A DNA stretch of 64,000 bases from Pseudomonas kuykendallii (GCF_900106975.1 NZ_FNNU01000004.1:248001-312000); one strand, 5' to 3'; counted from the first letter of the stretch, positions 17,001 through 25,999 are shown. Made by a program: numbers and translations. Notes: generated by a model not told the origin, from the letters alone.

Positions 17001-18489
17001 GCAGGGTCCGGCTCACCGCGTCGCGGTGCAGGTAGGCGCCGCGCGCGCCGTGGCGGCTGGTGTAGCCCTCGGCGAGCATCGCCAGCACCGACTGGTAATG
17101 CGCCCAGTCCAGCCCGGCGTAGGGTTCGGCTCGGCGGATCAGGGCGAACAGCGCGTCCTCGTGCCACTCCTGGCTGCCGACCTCGGCGACGATCTGCTGC
17201 GCCAGCACGTCGAGGGGCGCACGCGGGATCACCAGCGTATCCAGTTCGCCGCGGCGCACGCAGTCCAGCAGCGCGGCGCACTCGATCAGGTCGTCGCGGG
17301 AATTGGGAAACAGCCGGCCCTTGGGCGTGCCGCCGACGTGGTGACCGGAACGCCCGACGCGCTGCAGGAATGCGGAAATCGAGCGCGGCGAGCCGAGCTG
17401 GCAGACCAGTTCCACCTCCCCGATATCGATGCCCAGCTCCAGCGACGCGGTGGCGATCAGCACACGCAGCTCGCCGCGCTTGAGACGCTGCTCGGCGTCC
17501 AGCCGCGCCTCCTTCGCCAGGCTACCGTGGTGCGCGGCGACCGCGGCGTTGCCCAGGCGCTGGGTCAGGTGGCGGGCGGCGCGCTCTGCCATCCGCCGCG
17601 TGTTGACGAACACCAGCGTGGTGCGGTGCTGCTCCACCAGCGCGGCCAGGCGGTCGTAGACGCCTTCCCAGACGTCGTTGCTCATCACCGCCTCGAGCGG
17701 CACCGGCGGGACTTCGATGGCCAGATCGCGGGGGCGGTCGTGACCGATATCGACGATGGCGCAGGGCCGCGGCGCGCCCGCCTCCGCGGACGCAGGCTCG
17801 GCTGCCTGGCGACCGGCGAGGAAACGCGCCACGGCCTCGATGGGCTTTTGCGTGGCCGACAGACCGACCCGCACCAGCGGCCGCTGGCAGAGCGCCTCGA
17901 GGCGCTCCAGCGACAGCGTCAGGTGGCTGCCACGCTTGCCGTCGGCGATGGCGTGGATCTCGTCGACGATCACGCTGCGCGTACTCGCGAGCATCCGCCG
18001 CCCGGACTCCGAGCCGAGCAGCACGTAGAAGGACTCCGGAGTGGTCACCAGGATATGCGGCGCGCGCTTGCGCATGGCAGTGCGCTCGGCCTGCGGGGTG
18101 TCGCCGGTACGCACCGCGGTGCGGATATCCACCTCCGGCAGCCCGAGGGCGGCCAGCTCGGCTGAGATCCCGGCCAGTGGCGTTTCCAGGTTGATGCGGA
18201 TGTCGTTGGACAGCGCCTTGAGCGGCGACACGTAGACCACGCGGGTTTCGTCGGGCAAATGGCCGCCGTTGGCCAGCGCTTCCTGGACCAGTTCATCCAG
18301 GGCGGCGAGGAACGCCGTCAGGGTCTTGCCCGAACCGGTGGGCGCCGCCACCAGCGTCGACTGTCCGCCACGAATCAGCGGCCAGGCCGCGTGCTGCGCC
18401 GGCGTGGGTGCGGGAAACCGGCGCTGGAACCAGGCCGCCACCGCGGGATGGAAACCGGCCAATGCCTCGATCGGGGAATGCTCGTTCAT
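14095..18489 (-). CDS. lhr: Lhr family ATP-dependent helicase
   Basis: A 1,464-residue superfamily 2 helicase of the long Lhr type, which translocates 3' to 5' on single-stranded DNA and unwinds RNA-DNA hybrids, with a proposed repair role. The Lhr core occupies about residues 1-880: Q-region and motif I APTGSGKT, motif II DEIH ([12 protein letters not shown]), motif III LSATQKP, motif V/VI ([10 protein letters not shown]), followed by the winged-helix and Lhr-specific beta domain. The C-terminal 550 residues form the poorly understood Lhr-CTD. Length is usual for full-size Lhr. I chose the ATG at 18489 ([10 protein letters not shown]) because similarity begins there; the frame is open to 18591. 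The gene is transcribed toward bphO-bphP. Confidence 0.93.
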   Translation of the reverse strand: MNEHSPIEALAGFHPAVAAWFQRRFPAPTPAQHAAWPLIRGGQSTLVAAPTGSGKTLTAFLAALDELVQEALANGGHLPDETRVVYVSPLKALSNDIRINLETPLAGISAELAALGLPEVDIRTAVRTGDTPQAERTAMRKRAPHILVTTPESFYVLLGSESGRRMLASTRSVIVDEIHAIADGKRGSHLTLSLERLEALCQRPLVRVGLSATQKPIEAVARFLAGRQAAEPASAEAGAPRPCAIVDIGHDRPRDLAIEVPPVPLEAVMSNDVWEGVYDRLAALVEQHRTTLVFVNTRRMAERAARHLTQRLGNAAVAAHHGSLAKEARLDAEQRLKRGELRVLIATASLELGIDIGEVELVCQLGSPRSISAFLQRVGRSGHHVGGTPKGRLFPNSRDDLIECAALLDCVRRGELDTLVIPRAPLDVLAQQIVAEVGSQEWHEDALFALIRRAEPYAGLDWAHYQSVLAMLAEGYTSRHGARGAYLHRDAVSRTLRGRRGGKLTAVTSGGTIPDNADYGVLLEPAGLNIGTVNEDFAVESLAGDIFQLGNASYRIIRIEPGRVRVEDAQGQPPNIPFWLGEAPGRSDELSAGVARLREEIDRRLALAEASRSLPGDDQEPSRLTLALDWLIDELGLPEPAARQIVEYLARARSALGTLPSQRTLVMERFFDESGGTQLVIHSPYGSRLNRAWGLALRKRFCRTFNFELQAAATEDAIVLSLSTSHSFPLDEVWRYLHSNSAEHVLIQALLDAPLFGVRWRWNATTALALPRMAGGRKVAPQLQRMRSEDLLATVFPDQVACLENIVGEREVPEHPLVEQTLDDCLHDAMDADAWLALLRRMESGEVRLLARDLPAPSPLAMETLGARPYAFLDDAPLEERRTQAVLNRRWTDPESSDDLGALDIGAIQAVSEEAWPQARNADEMHEALMGLACIGDAEAQRDERWPVLLAELARAGRAARIPVTRGDGLWLPVERLALFRILYPSALPEPPLQVLPGFEEDCSEEDALLEVVRARLTGFGPLPLDRIARGLAQPASAVALALTRLEAEGYVLRGRFTPGAPDEEWCERHLLARIHRYTVKRLRREIEPVELSDFMRFLFDWQHVSADTRTRGAEALGGVISQLEGFQAAAAAWEGELLPARVRDYGINWLDDLCRSGRIVWTRLAGRLRASGGPVRGTPVVLLPRRHLAEWNALAMDAPEPELSSRAVLVRDALARHGALFFDELMDDVRLLRTELENALGELVAVGLVNADSFAGLRALLMPAAKRQPRAGRRGRGGSLIGGMADAGRWSLVRRPPGADVAQSTAKRRPQTDPQALEHIAMTLLRRYGVVFWRLLDREADWLPPWRELLRVYHRLEARGDIRGGRFVAGLAGEQFALPEAVGLLREVRKRPRDGSLISVSASDPLNLLGSLLPGAKIPAVAGNRVLYQDGAPAGALLAGKPVFWVELDAGNAQQLRRCLIHG

Positions 18490-18630
18490 CCGATGAATAT
18501 GGTGGCGCGCCGGGCCAGTCGCAAGCGGTGAACGAAACGCTTCGTCGGTTGACGACGCTCCGTCGGCGCTGCGGAACCCTTCGGCAGGCACAGGTCTCTA
18601 CCCTACTCCCGCCGCAACCTGGAGGCCGCC

Positions 18631-18942
18631 ATGACCACCACCCCCGTGGAAATCGACAACGCCATGAAACTCGCGACCGAGGCGTTCCTGCCGCTCGGCT
18701 GCGTGACCAGCGTAAACACCGAGGACGACAGCTTCGGCTTCACCGTGATGAGCGAAGGCGGCAGCGAACTGCTCGGCGTACCGCACGTGCCGCGCACCCA
18801 GTATTCCGACCCGATCCGCCTCGCCGGGGTGTTCATGCAGGCGCGCCAGGATCTGAAGAAGAAAGGCGTCGAGCTGGAAGACTGGGAGATGCCCTTCATC
18901 ACCGACGACAGCGCCATCCCGGAAACGCCGCCGAACTATTGA
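18631..18942 (+). CDS. Conserved hypothetical protein, 103 residues
   Basis: I do not recognise a named domain. The protein is acidic, has no signal peptide or membrane segment, and looks like a compact alpha/beta domain (IDNAMKLATEAFLPLGCVTS, FGFTVMSEGGSELLGVPHV). It has a very good ribosome binding site (GGAGG 6 bases before the ATG at 18631), so it is certainly translated. It is divergent from lhr across 141 bp. A small protein beside lhr is also what I recall from PAO1, but its role is unknown. Repeats begin 26 bp after its stop codon. Confidence 0.8.
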   Translation: MTTTPVEIDNAMKLATEAFLPLGCVTSVNTEDDSFGFTVMSEGGSELLGVPHVPRTQYSDPIRLAGVFMQARQDLKKKGVELEDWEMPFITDDSAIPETPPNY

Positions 18943-18967
18943 GGCTCATCGGCCTGGTTTTTCCGAT

Positions 18968-19318
18968 GGTGGGTAACGCCGCGCGGGCTTCGTTGAACGA
19001 ACCGAATCGTACGAGTCGCGGCCTAAACCACCCTACGAAACTACGAACCCCTAACTGTAGGGTGGGTTAGCGGCCTCTCTTGATGCTGGCAACGCCACCC
19101 ATGCCCATTGCCGCGTAACCCACCAAGCGCATTCCCGGCGAAACACCGCCCGGTGGGTTACGCCGTGAGGACCTCGTCGCCTGCCTGAACCAACCGAGTC
19201 GCGGCTTTACCCACCCACGAAATATCGCCCCCGAAACTCCGAACCCGACCGTAGGGTGGGTTAGCAGCCCCGCTCGATATCTGCAACACCGCCAATCCCT
19301 ACCGCCGCGAAACCCACC
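18968..19318. repeat. Array of four about 64-bp inverted-repeat units (GGTGGGTTA arms)
   Basis: Four units lie at 18968-19032, 19061-19124, 19152-19215 and 19255-19318, of 65, 64, 64 and 64 bp, separated by 28, 27 and 39 bp. Each begins GGTGGGTTA (or GGTGGGTAA) and ends with the reverse complement TAACCCACC (or a one-base variant). Units 1 and 3 (GGTGGGTTACGCCG...GTCGCGG) resemble each other and are in opposite orientation to units 2 and 4 (GTAGGGTGGGTTAGC...GCCGCG). The array fills the 405-bp gap between the small protein gene and the MFS gene, which are convergent. A fifth copy is at 50961. Confidence 0.88.
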
Positions 19319-19347
19319 AGGCGAAGTCCCGCCGAAGCACATTCCCC

Positions 19348-20811
19348 TCACACCTGCGACAACGGCGCCGCGACGCTTTCCAGCGATTTGCGCTCCGCCG
19401 CGACGCCCCACACCGCCTGGACCACACCGCCCGCCAGCATCAGCACCGCGCCGATGGCGTAGCCGATGAAGACGTTCTCGCGGCTGGCGCTTTCGATCAG
19501 TTGGCCGAACAGCAGCGGGCCGACGATGCCGCCCAGGCCGGTGCCGAAGGCGTAGAACACGGCGATGGCCAGGGCTCGGATCTCCAGCGGGAAGGTTTCC
19601 GCCACCGTGAGGTACGCCGAGCTGGCCGCTGCCGAGGCGAAGAAGAAGATCACCATCCAGGCGACGGTCTGCTGCGTGGCATCCAGCAGGCCCTGGCGAA
19701 ACAGCCAGCCGCTGATCAGCAGCAGGACGCCGGAAAGGATGTAGGTGGAACTGATCATGATCCGCCGGCCGATCACGTCGAACAGCCGGCCGAGCAGCAG
19801 CGGCCCGCAGAAGTTGCCCAGGGCGAACGGCAGGATGTACCAGCCCACCCGCTCGCTGGGCACGCCGTAGAAATCGCTGAGCACCAGGGCGTAGGTGAAG
19901 AAGATCGCGTTGTAGAAGAACGCCTGGGAGGTCAGCAGCGTCATGCCCACCAGCGCGCGCCGGCGAAGCCGGGAAAACAGCGCATGCAGCACTTCGCGCA
20001 ACGGCGTGTGATCGCGGCCGCGCAGGCGCAGGCGCTGTTCCGGCGGCACCGGGGCCAGCCGATGGCCATGCTTGCGAAAGCGCTGCTCGATGTCCTCGAC
20101 GATCCGCGTGGCGGCGTCCGGCTGGTTGTGGATCAGCAGCCACCGCGGGCTTTCCGGCAGCCACAGGCGCATCAGCAGGATCAGCAAGCCCAGCGCGGCG
20201 CCGAGGCCGAAGCACAGGCGCCAGCCGAGGTCGCCACCGGCCACGCTGGCATCGAGCAGCAGCACCGAGGCCATCGCGCCGAGCGCGGCGCCGATCCAGA
20301 AGGTGCCGTTGATCGCCAGGTCGACCCAGCCGCGAAAGCGCGCCGGGGTGAATTCCTGGATCGTCGAGTTGATCGCCGAGTATTCGCCGCCAATGCCGGC
20401 GCCAGTGAGGAAACGAAACGCCAGGAAGCTCCACAGGCTCCAGGAAAATGCCGTCGCCGCGGTCGCGCCGACGTAGACGATCAGGGTGATGAAGAACAGC
20501 TTGCGGCGCCCCAGGCGGTCGGCGAGCCAGCCGAAGAACAGCGCGCCGATCACCGCGCCGGCGATGTACGCGCCGCCGGCGAGGCCGATGCCGGCATTGC
20601 TCAGACGCAGCGCCGGGCTGTCCTTCAGGGCGCCGGCAACGGAGCCGGCGAGTGTCACCTCCAGGCCGTCGAGCAGCCAGGTGATACCCAGCGCGATCAC
20701 CAGCAGGGTGTGGAAGCGCCCCCAGGGCAGGCGGTCCAGCCGCGCCGGCAGATCGGTCTCGTAGACGCGCTCGGCGTGTGGGGCCTGGGGGCTGGGCAGG
20801 GCTGACGTCAT
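19348..20811 (-). CDS. MFS transporter, metabolite:proton symporter type
   Basis: A 487-residue carrier with 12 predicted membrane segments. The sugar-transporter-like signatures are visible: GWLADRLGRRK between helices 2 and 3, FRFLTGAGIGGEYSA in helix 4, a long central loop (residues about 225-290) and LFDVIGRR later. These fit the aromatic-acid/sialate:H+ symporter branch but do not reveal the substrate. The start at 20811 (MTSALPSP) has GGGAG 9 bases upstream; the open frame runs to 20910 without support. It is divergent from egtB across 210 bp that contain an AACCGGTCGGTT palindrome. Its 3' end faces the inverted-repeat array. Confidence 0.87.
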   Translation of the reverse strand: MTSALPSPQAPHAERVYETDLPARLDRLPWGRFHTLLVIALGITWLLDGLEVTLAGSVAGALKDSPALRLSNAGIGLAGGAYIAGAVIGALFFGWLADRLGRRKLFFITLIVYVGATAATAFSWSLWSFLAFRFLTGAGIGGEYSAINSTIQEFTPARFRGWVDLAINGTFWIGAALGAMASVLLLDASVAGGDLGWRLCFGLGAALGLLILLMRLWLPESPRWLLIHNQPDAATRIVEDIEQRFRKHGHRLAPVPPEQRLRLRGRDHTPLREVLHALFSRLRRRALVGMTLLTSQAFFYNAIFFTYALVLSDFYGVPSERVGWYILPFALGNFCGPLLLGRLFDVIGRRIMISSTYILSGVLLLISGWLFRQGLLDATQQTVAWMVIFFFASAAASSAYLTVAETFPLEIRALAIAVFYAFGTGLGGIVGPLLFGQLIESASRENVFIGYAIGAVLMLAGGVVQAVWGVAAERKSLESVAAPLSQV

Positions 20812-20956
20812 CGCGAACTCCCGCTGGCGGACCGACGCGATAACCGCCCGGCTGATGAAGCTCAGAGCCGCCCGGCGACCCGGGAGTTCGACGGCCATCG
20901 GAAAGCACACCCGGCGTGCGCGTCGGCCTAATAACCGCTGAAACTTTCGTTATGCC

Positions 20957-20968
20957 AACCGGTCGGTT
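20957..20968. promoter_or_regulatory. Candidate operator palindrome between MFS and egtB
   Basis: AACCGGTCGGTT is an inverted repeat of AACCG and CGGTT arms, 54 bp before the egtB start. The core ACCGGTCGG occurs again at 39228 upstream of the molybdopterin oxidoreductase. Such sites are often bound by TetR-type repressors, but no TetR gene is in the window. Confidence 0.35.
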
Positions 20969-21021
20969 CAAGAGGCCCACGCGATTCGAGCGTCGGCCGA
21001 ACGCTCCCTGGAGGGACCAGC

Positions 21022-22314
21022 ATGAGCAACCTGGCTCGACCGATTGCCGCCCTACCCATCCGTTTCGATGACCTGCTCGCCCGCTTCCGGCAGGTCCGCA
21101 CCCTCAGCGAATCGATCTGCGCGCCCTTGCAGGTCGAAGACCATGTCATCCAGAGCATGCCCGACGTCAGCCCGCCCAAATGGCACCTGGCGCACATCAG
21201 CTGGTTCTTCGAGGCATTCCTGCTCAAGCCCTACCTGAAGGGCTACCGCTCGCCGGACGCCGCCTACGACCACCTGTTCAACTCCTATTACGAAACCCAT
21301 GGCACGCCGTTCCCGCGCGCCAGCCGCGGGCTGATCTCGCGGCCGGGCGTCGCCGACGTCTATCGCTTCCGCCAGCATGTCGATCAGTGCATGGGCGAGC
21401 TGCTGAGCAACCCGCCGGCGGAGTTCGCCGCGGAGATCGCCCGGCGCGTCGAGCTGGGCCTGCAGCACGAGCAGCAGCACCAGGAGCTGCTGCTGATGGA
21501 CATCAAGCACATCCTCGCGCAGAACCCGCTGCACCCGGTCTACCGCAGTGATCTGCGCCCGGCGCCCGGCGCCACGGCAGGCTCGGTGCAGCGCTGGCAC
21601 GACTATCCCGGCGGCCTGCGGCAGATCGGCCATCCCGGCGGCGAATCCTTCGCCTTCGACTGCGAGCTGCCGCGCCATCGCCAGTTCCTCGAGGACTTCA
21701 GCCTCGCCAGCCGCCCGGTGAGCAACGCCGATTACCTGGCCTTCATGCTCGACGGAGGCTATTCGCGCTCGGACTTGTGGCTCTCCGACGGCTGGGCGCA
21801 GGTCAAGCAGGCCGGCTGGAACGCGCCGCTGTACTGGCTGCGCCACGAGGACACCTGGCACGAGATGACCCTCGGCGGGCTGCGCCCGCTGGACCTTCAC
21901 GCACCGGTCTGCCACGTCAGCTTCTTCGAGGCCGACGCCTATGCGCGCTGGGCCGGGGCGCGCCTGCCCGCCGAAGCGGAATGGGAGATCGCCGCCGCCG
22001 AGCAGCCGGTGCGCGGCAACTTCCTCGACAGCGACCACCTGCAACCGGTGGCCGACCTCTCCGGCGACGGCCCGAGCCAGTTGTTCGGCGACGTCTGGGA
22101 ATGGACCGCCAGCGCCTTCCGCCCGTATCCCGGCTTCCGCCCGCTGGAAGGCAGCCTCGGCGAATACAACGGCAAGTTCATGTCCGGCCAGATGGTCCTG
22201 CGCGGCGGCTGCTGCGCGACCCCACCGGAGCATGTGCGCGCCACCTACCGCAACTTCTTCTACCCCCATATGCGCTGGCAATTCGCCGGCTTCCGCCTGG
22301 CCAAGGAGATTTGA
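21022..22314 (+). CDS. egtB: Ergothioneine biosynthesis protein EgtB (sulfoxide synthase)
   Basis: EgtB is a non-heme iron enzyme that uses oxygen to join the sulfur of a thiol (gamma-glutamylcysteine or cysteine) to trimethylhistidine. The 430-residue protein has the N-terminal DinB-like iron domain with the expected ligands H55/H58 in WHLAHISWFFE and H149/H153 in LQHEQQHQELL, then the FGE-sulfatase-like catalytic domain (SYETHG early; DVWEWTASAFRPYPGF and RGGCCATPPEH late). The start at 21022 has GGAGGG just upstream. egtD follows 2 bases after its stop codon, so the pair is an operon. No egtC amidohydrolase or egtE lyase is adjacent, so the thiol may be cysteine or the later enzymes are elsewhere. 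Confidence 0.93.
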   Translation: MSNLARPIAALPIRFDDLLARFRQVRTLSESICAPLQVEDHVIQSMPDVSPPKWHLAHISWFFEAFLLKPYLKGYRSPDAAYDHLFNSYYETHGTPFPRASRGLISRPGVADVYRFRQHVDQCMGELLSNPPAEFAAEIARRVELGLQHEQQHQELLLMDIKHILAQNPLHPVYRSDLRPAPGATAGSVQRWHDYPGGLRQIGHPGGESFAFDCELPRHRQFLEDFSLASRPVSNADYLAFMLDGGYSRSDLWLSDGWAQVKQAGWNAPLYWLRHEDTWHEMTLGGLRPLDLHAPVCHVSFFEADAYARWAGARLPAEAEWEIAAAEQPVRGNFLDSDHLQPVADLSGDGPSQLFGDVWEWTASAFRPYPGFRPLEGSLGEYNGKFMSGQMVLRGGCCATPPEHVRATYRNFFYPHMRWQFAGFRLAKEI

Positions 22315-22316
22315 GC

Positions 22317-23279
22317 ATGGCTCTCGCCGTTCGCTTCCACGATCAACGACAGTGCGAGGCCGGTGCCTCCCTGCGCGACGAGGCCCTGGCCGGCTTTGCT
22401 GCGAAGACCAAGCAGATTTCGCCGAAATTCTTCTACGACCGCCGCGGCTCCGAGCTCTTCGAGCAGATCTGCAAGCAACCGGAGTACTACCCGACCCGCA
22501 CCGAGGAGCTGATTCTCAGCCGCGCGGCCAACGACATCGCCGAAATCGCCGGCCAGGACGCCAACCTGGTCGAGCTGGGCAGCGGCGCCAGCCGCAAGGT
22601 GCGCCTGCTGCTCGAGGCGATGCACCCGGCCAGCTACCTGGGCATCGACATTTCCGAGGATTTCCTGCTCTCCAGCACGCGCCGGCTGGCGGCGGATTAC
22701 CCCTGGCTGGAAGTGCACGCCTCCTGCGCCGACTTCTCGCTGCCGATGACCCTGCCCGACGGCTTCGACGGCGCGCATCCGCTGGCGTTCTTTCCCGGCT
22801 CGAGCATCGGCAATTTCAGCCCCGAGCAAGCCCTCGCCGTCCTGCGCAACCTGCATGAGCTGCTCCCCGCGCAAGGCGGCCTGCTGGTGGGCGTCGACCT
22901 GGTGAAGGACAAGGACCTGCTGGAGGCGGCCTACAACGACGAAGCGGGCGTGACCGCCGCCTTCAACCTGAACCTGCTGCAGCGCATCCGCCAGGAGTTG
23001 GACAGCGACATCGATCCGGATCGCTTCATCCACCACGCGTTCTTCAACGAAGCGGAATCGCGCATCGAGATGCACCTGATCAGCCCGCAGGCGCAGGACG
23101 TGACCATCGAAGGCCGGCGCTTCCACTTCGAGCGTGGCGAGAGCCTGCACACCGAGAATTCCTACAAGTACACCCCGGCCAGCTTCCGCGACCTGGCGGG
23201 CAGTGCCGGATTCAAGGCGGTGGCAATGTGGACCGACCCGCGCGAGCTGTTCAGCGTGCATTACCTGCAGCGCGACTGA
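22317..23279 (+). CDS. egtD: L-histidine N(alpha)-methyltransferase EgtD
   Basis: EgtD trimethylates the alpha-amino group of histidine to hercynine with S-adenosylmethionine, the first ergothioneine step. The 320-residue protein shows the Rossmann motif VELGSGASRK (85-94), the histidine-binding YYPTRTEEL near residue 57, FFPGSSIGNF (the Asn contacts histidine), and HTENSYKY whose Glu and Ser two residues apart match the substrate-selectivity pair described in the mycobacterial enzyme. The stop of egtB and this ATG are separated by 2 bases, indicating translational coupling. A GC-rich hairpin follows and the next gene is convergent. Confidence 0.93.
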   Translation: MALAVRFHDQRQCEAGASLRDEALAGFAAKTKQISPKFFYDRRGSELFEQICKQPEYYPTRTEELILSRAANDIAEIAGQDANLVELGSGASRKVRLLLEAMHPASYLGIDISEDFLLSSTRRLAADYPWLEVHASCADFSLPMTLPDGFDGAHPLAFFPGSSIGNFSPEQALAVLRNLHELLPAQGGLLVGVDLVKDKDLLEAAYNDEAGVTAAFNLNLLQRIRQELDSDIDPDRFIHHAFFNEAESRIEMHLISPQAQDVTIEGRRFHFERGESLHTENSYKYTPASFRDLAGSAGFKAVAMWTDPRELFSVHYLQRD

Positions 23280-23296
23280 GGCACGGCGGTGGAGAC

Positions 23297-23320
23297 GCAG
23301 GGTGCGTGACGGCACCCTGC
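23297..23320. terminator. Hairpin between convergent egtD and small regulator gene
   Basis: GCAGGGTGC and GCACCCTGC pair as a 9-bp stem around a 6-base loop, 17 bp after egtD and 14 bp after the convergent gene's stop. It lacks a T run, so it may work with Rho or simply protect the 3' ends. Confidence 0.5.
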
Positions 23321-23333
23321 GAGGCTGTGGTTA

Positions 23334-23711
23334 TCAGGCCGCGAGGCTGTCGAAGACTTCCGGCACCAGCGCCGCTTCGCCCTTGGCGTCGAGCTGGCTG
23401 CGTGCGCCCTGCGGGTCCGGGCCATCGCTGTCGAGCAGATCCAGCAGTCGCATGCCGCGCTCGGTGAGGATGAAATTCACCCCGTTACCGCCCAGCTCTT
23501 CCGGACGCGGTTCGATGAAACCGCCCTGCAGCAGTACGCCTTCGAGGTCGCCCGCTTCCTTCTTCAGCGAGTCGACATTGCCCACCGTTTCGCCCTGATT
23601 GGCCTTCTCGCCGGCCAGTTCTTCGGCGTAGACGCGGGGCGCGAAGTTCTTCCCGGAGGAGTCCTGCACCTCCAGCAGCAGCCGTTCGATCAGGTCCCAG
23701 TTGTAACTCAT
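23334..23711 (-). CDS. Small winged-helix-like protein (DUF2513-type, putative)
   Basis: A 125-residue soluble protein beginning MSYNWDLIERLLLEVQ. The N-terminal helix, the middle segment VLLQGGFIEPRPEE and the later LTERGMRLLDLL look like a winged-helix fold of the kind named DUF2513, in which a helix-turn-helix is followed by a wing. I suspect a DNA-binding or regulatory role, but key family residues are not certain to me. The start at 23711 has AGAGGTGG upstream; an open frame to 23747 exists. It is divergent from the subtilase gene across about 170 bp, so control of that gene is possible. Confidence 0.72.
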   Translation of the reverse strand: MSYNWDLIERLLLEVQDSSGKNFAPRVYAEELAGEKANQGETVGNVDSLKKEAGDLEGVLLQGGFIEPRPEELGGNGVNFILTERGMRLLDLLDSDGPDPQGARSQLDAKGEAALVPEVFDSLAA

Positions 23712-23880
23712 AGCCACCTCTCTTGGCGGATGTGCCATCGGGTTCATTACCTAATTCCGACTCGCACCCACGGCCGATGGTTCGCGGCGCACCCCGGAAC
23801 AATGGTCGCAGCGCACCGGTCAGAGGCTAGGGTTCGCGCCGCCTGCAGCCCTGCCTTCCGTTCCCGGCGCGCCTTCGATC

Positions 23881-25623
23881 ATGGAGTTTTCGATGCTGCG
23901 CCCCCTGCTTCCGCTGCTCATGCTGTCCGCCCTCGCCCAGGCCGACGAACCGCTGCGCATCGAGCGGCTGCAACGTTGCGAGGACCTGCTGAGCGAGCGT
24001 CAGGTTTTCTGCGCCGGCACCCGCGGCCTGGCGGCTGGCGAGGTGAAGGTGTTGCTCGGCGGCAAGGCACTGCCCGCCTCCGCACTGCGCCGCGACGGCG
24101 ACCGCCTGCGCCTGGACCTGGACGCCCGCCCCAGCGCGCCGCTGTGGATCGAACAGGGCGAGCGACGCAGCAATCCGGTATGGCTGAGCATGGCCGGCAG
24201 CCACGTACTGGCGGCAAAACCGAACGAAGTGGCGAAGAACATGGACGGCCTGACCACCTACGTCGATCTCGTCAGCCTGATCATCGAGGAGCGCTTCGAC
24301 GGGCGTAAGGAAGCCGAGCGCCTGGCGCAGAAGTACGGCGCCAAGGTGGTGGGCGCCATCGCGCCCCTGAATACCTACCAGTTGCGCCTGCCGGCCGCCG
24401 ACCTGGTGCAGCGCGACGCCCTCGTCCTGCGCCTGGGCAGCGAGGTCAGCGTCGACGCGGTGGTGGTGGAGGAATCCGCCGCAGAGTCCAGCGAGGCTGG
24501 CGCCGCCACCGAGCAGAAGCCGGACAAGGACGAATGGGCCGCCAACCGCTTCCTCGACGCGGTGAATTACTACCAGCGCCGCGTTCCGGCGAAACAGGCG
24601 CCTATCCAGGCGACACCGATCCGCATCGGCATCATCGAACGCGACGTGGATTTCGACGCCGCCGACTTTTCCTCATACCTCGCCCCCTGCGACCCGCAGC
24701 GGCGCACCTGCCTGTACGCCCGCGACGCCGACAAGCCCGACGGCCACGGCAGCACCGTCGCCGGGATTCTCGCGGCGAGCTGGAACCAGGGCGGCAACAC
24801 CGGCTTTCTCAGCGGCCTTGACGGCGCCAGCCGAGGCTTCGAGGTGATCGTCGAGCGCAACTCGGACGCCGGCATCACCGCCAACGTCGCCGCCTCGGTG
24901 AACCTGGTCGAGGACGGCGCGCGGGTGATCAACTGGAGCTGGGGCATCCACCGGGTCGGCGCGAAGAACGTCGACGGCGACGAGGTGGACTCGCTGATCC
25001 GCTCCGGTCTCGCCATGGGCGGCTACGAGGAACTGCTCGAGGAGTTCTTCCTCTGGCTGCGCAAGGAGCATCCCGACGTGGTAGTGGTGAACTCGGCCGG
25101 CAACGGCTCGTCGTTCTCCAGCACCGACGAATACCGGCTGCCCTCCTCGTTCGTCACCGACCAGTTGCTGGTGATCGGCGGCCACCAGCGCAGCGAACGC
25201 GACGACGTGGCGGTCGACGATCCGGCCTACGTGGTCAAGCGCGCCTCGTCGAACGTCGACATGCGCGTGGACATCACCGCCGCGGCCTGCACCCACGCCT
25301 CGACCCTGCGCGCGGACGAAGTCGGCGAGGTGCATTGCGGCACCTCCTACGCCACGCCGATGGTCAGCGGCGTGGTCGCCGCGATGCTCTCGCTGAACCC
25401 GAGCCTGGCGCCCGCGCAACTGCGCATGCTGCTGCGGCGCAGCGCCATGACCATCGGCGGAAACTACGATTTCGAGCCCATGGACGCGGACGACCTGACC
25501 GCGCCGATCCTGCCCTCGGAGCGCAACTACGAGCTGCGCAACAAGGACGTCGGCCGCTCCGCCCGGCTGGACATGCAGAAGGCGCTGGACCTGGCGGTGC
25601 AGAGCCGGGATCGGGTGCGCTGA
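23881..25623 (+). CDS. Exported S8 (subtilisin-like) serine peptidase with Glu at the Asp position
   Basis: A 580-residue protein with an N-terminal signal peptide (MLRPLLPLLMLSALAQA, start at 23881 or the second ATG at 23893) and a roughly 220-residue propeptide-like region ending in an acidic, Ala/Glu-rich linker. The S8 domain follows: the strand normally holding the catalytic Asp reads IGIIERDVDF, which places Glu253 where Asp is expected (or D255 if the loop shifts); His289 is in DGHGSTVAGI; the oxyanion Asn408 is in NSAGNG; Ser489 is in GTSYATPMVSG. Four cysteines lie within the domain. An exported peptidase acting in the periplasm or outside is likely. A small exported protein gene follows after 58 bp, and a winged-helix-like gene is divergent. 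Confidence 0.85.
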   Translation: MEFSMLRPLLPLLMLSALAQADEPLRIERLQRCEDLLSERQVFCAGTRGLAAGEVKVLLGGKALPASALRRDGDRLRLDLDARPSAPLWIEQGERRSNPVWLSMAGSHVLAAKPNEVAKNMDGLTTYVDLVSLIIEERFDGRKEAERLAQKYGAKVVGAIAPLNTYQLRLPAADLVQRDALVLRLGSEVSVDAVVVEESAAESSEAGAATEQKPDKDEWAANRFLDAVNYYQRRVPAKQAPIQATPIRIGIIERDVDFDAADFSSYLAPCDPQRRTCLYARDADKPDGHGSTVAGILAASWNQGGNTGFLSGLDGASRGFEVIVERNSDAGITANVAASVNLVEDGARVINWSWGIHRVGAKNVDGDEVDSLIRSGLAMGGYEELLEEFFLWLRKEHPDVVVVNSAGNGSSFSSTDEYRLPSSFVTDQLLVIGGHQRSERDDVAVDDPAYVVKRASSNVDMRVDITAAACTHASTLRADEVGEVHCGTSYATPMVSGVVAAMLSLNPSLAPAQLRMLLRRSAMTIGGNYDFEPMDADDLTAPILPSERNYELRNKDVGRSARLDMQKALDLAVQSRDRVR

Positions 25624-25681
25624 ACTTTACCCGAGCGGCGGCGATCCATTTTTTGGGACCAGACCGAAAAAGGAGTTGCCC

Positions 25682-25957
25682 ATGAAAAGCCTGATTTGCC
25701 TGACCGCCAGCGCGGCCCTGTTCGCCGCGACGCCGATCTTCGCCGAGTGTACACCCGAGCAGGCGACTGCGAAGGCCGAACAACTGGCACAGAAGGTCAG
25801 CGCGATTACCGAGAGCAATCCGCAGAAGGCCAAGGAGATCAACGACGAGCTGAAAGCGATGAAACTCAAGAACACCACCGACGGCATGCCCGACGAGTGC
25901 GCGACCTATGACCGTCGCCTGAAAGAGTTCGACGAAGTGGACCGCAAGACCGAATAA
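25682..25957 (+). CDS. Small exported helical protein of unknown function
   Basis: A 91-residue protein with a clear signal peptide (MKSLICLTASAALFAATPIFA, cleavage before ECTPEQ). The mature 70 residues are highly charged and mostly helical, with two cysteines (ECTPEQ and DECATYD) that could form one disulfide, and a KAEQLAQKV/KAKEINDELKAMKLK heptad-like stretch. The ATG at 25682 has a near-perfect AAGGAG upstream. I do not recognise a named domain. It follows the subtilase gene by 58 bp on the same strand, so it could be a partner, inhibitor or chaperone, but this is inference. A strong hairpin follows. Confidence 0.82.
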   Translation: MKSLICLTASAALFAATPIFAECTPEQATAKAEQLAQKVSAITESNPQKAKEINDELKAMKLKNTTDGMPDECATYDRRLKEFDEVDRKTE

Positions 25958-25999
25958 CGCCGCGACACCGCCTTGCGTGCACGAGGCCCCTCCCGATCA

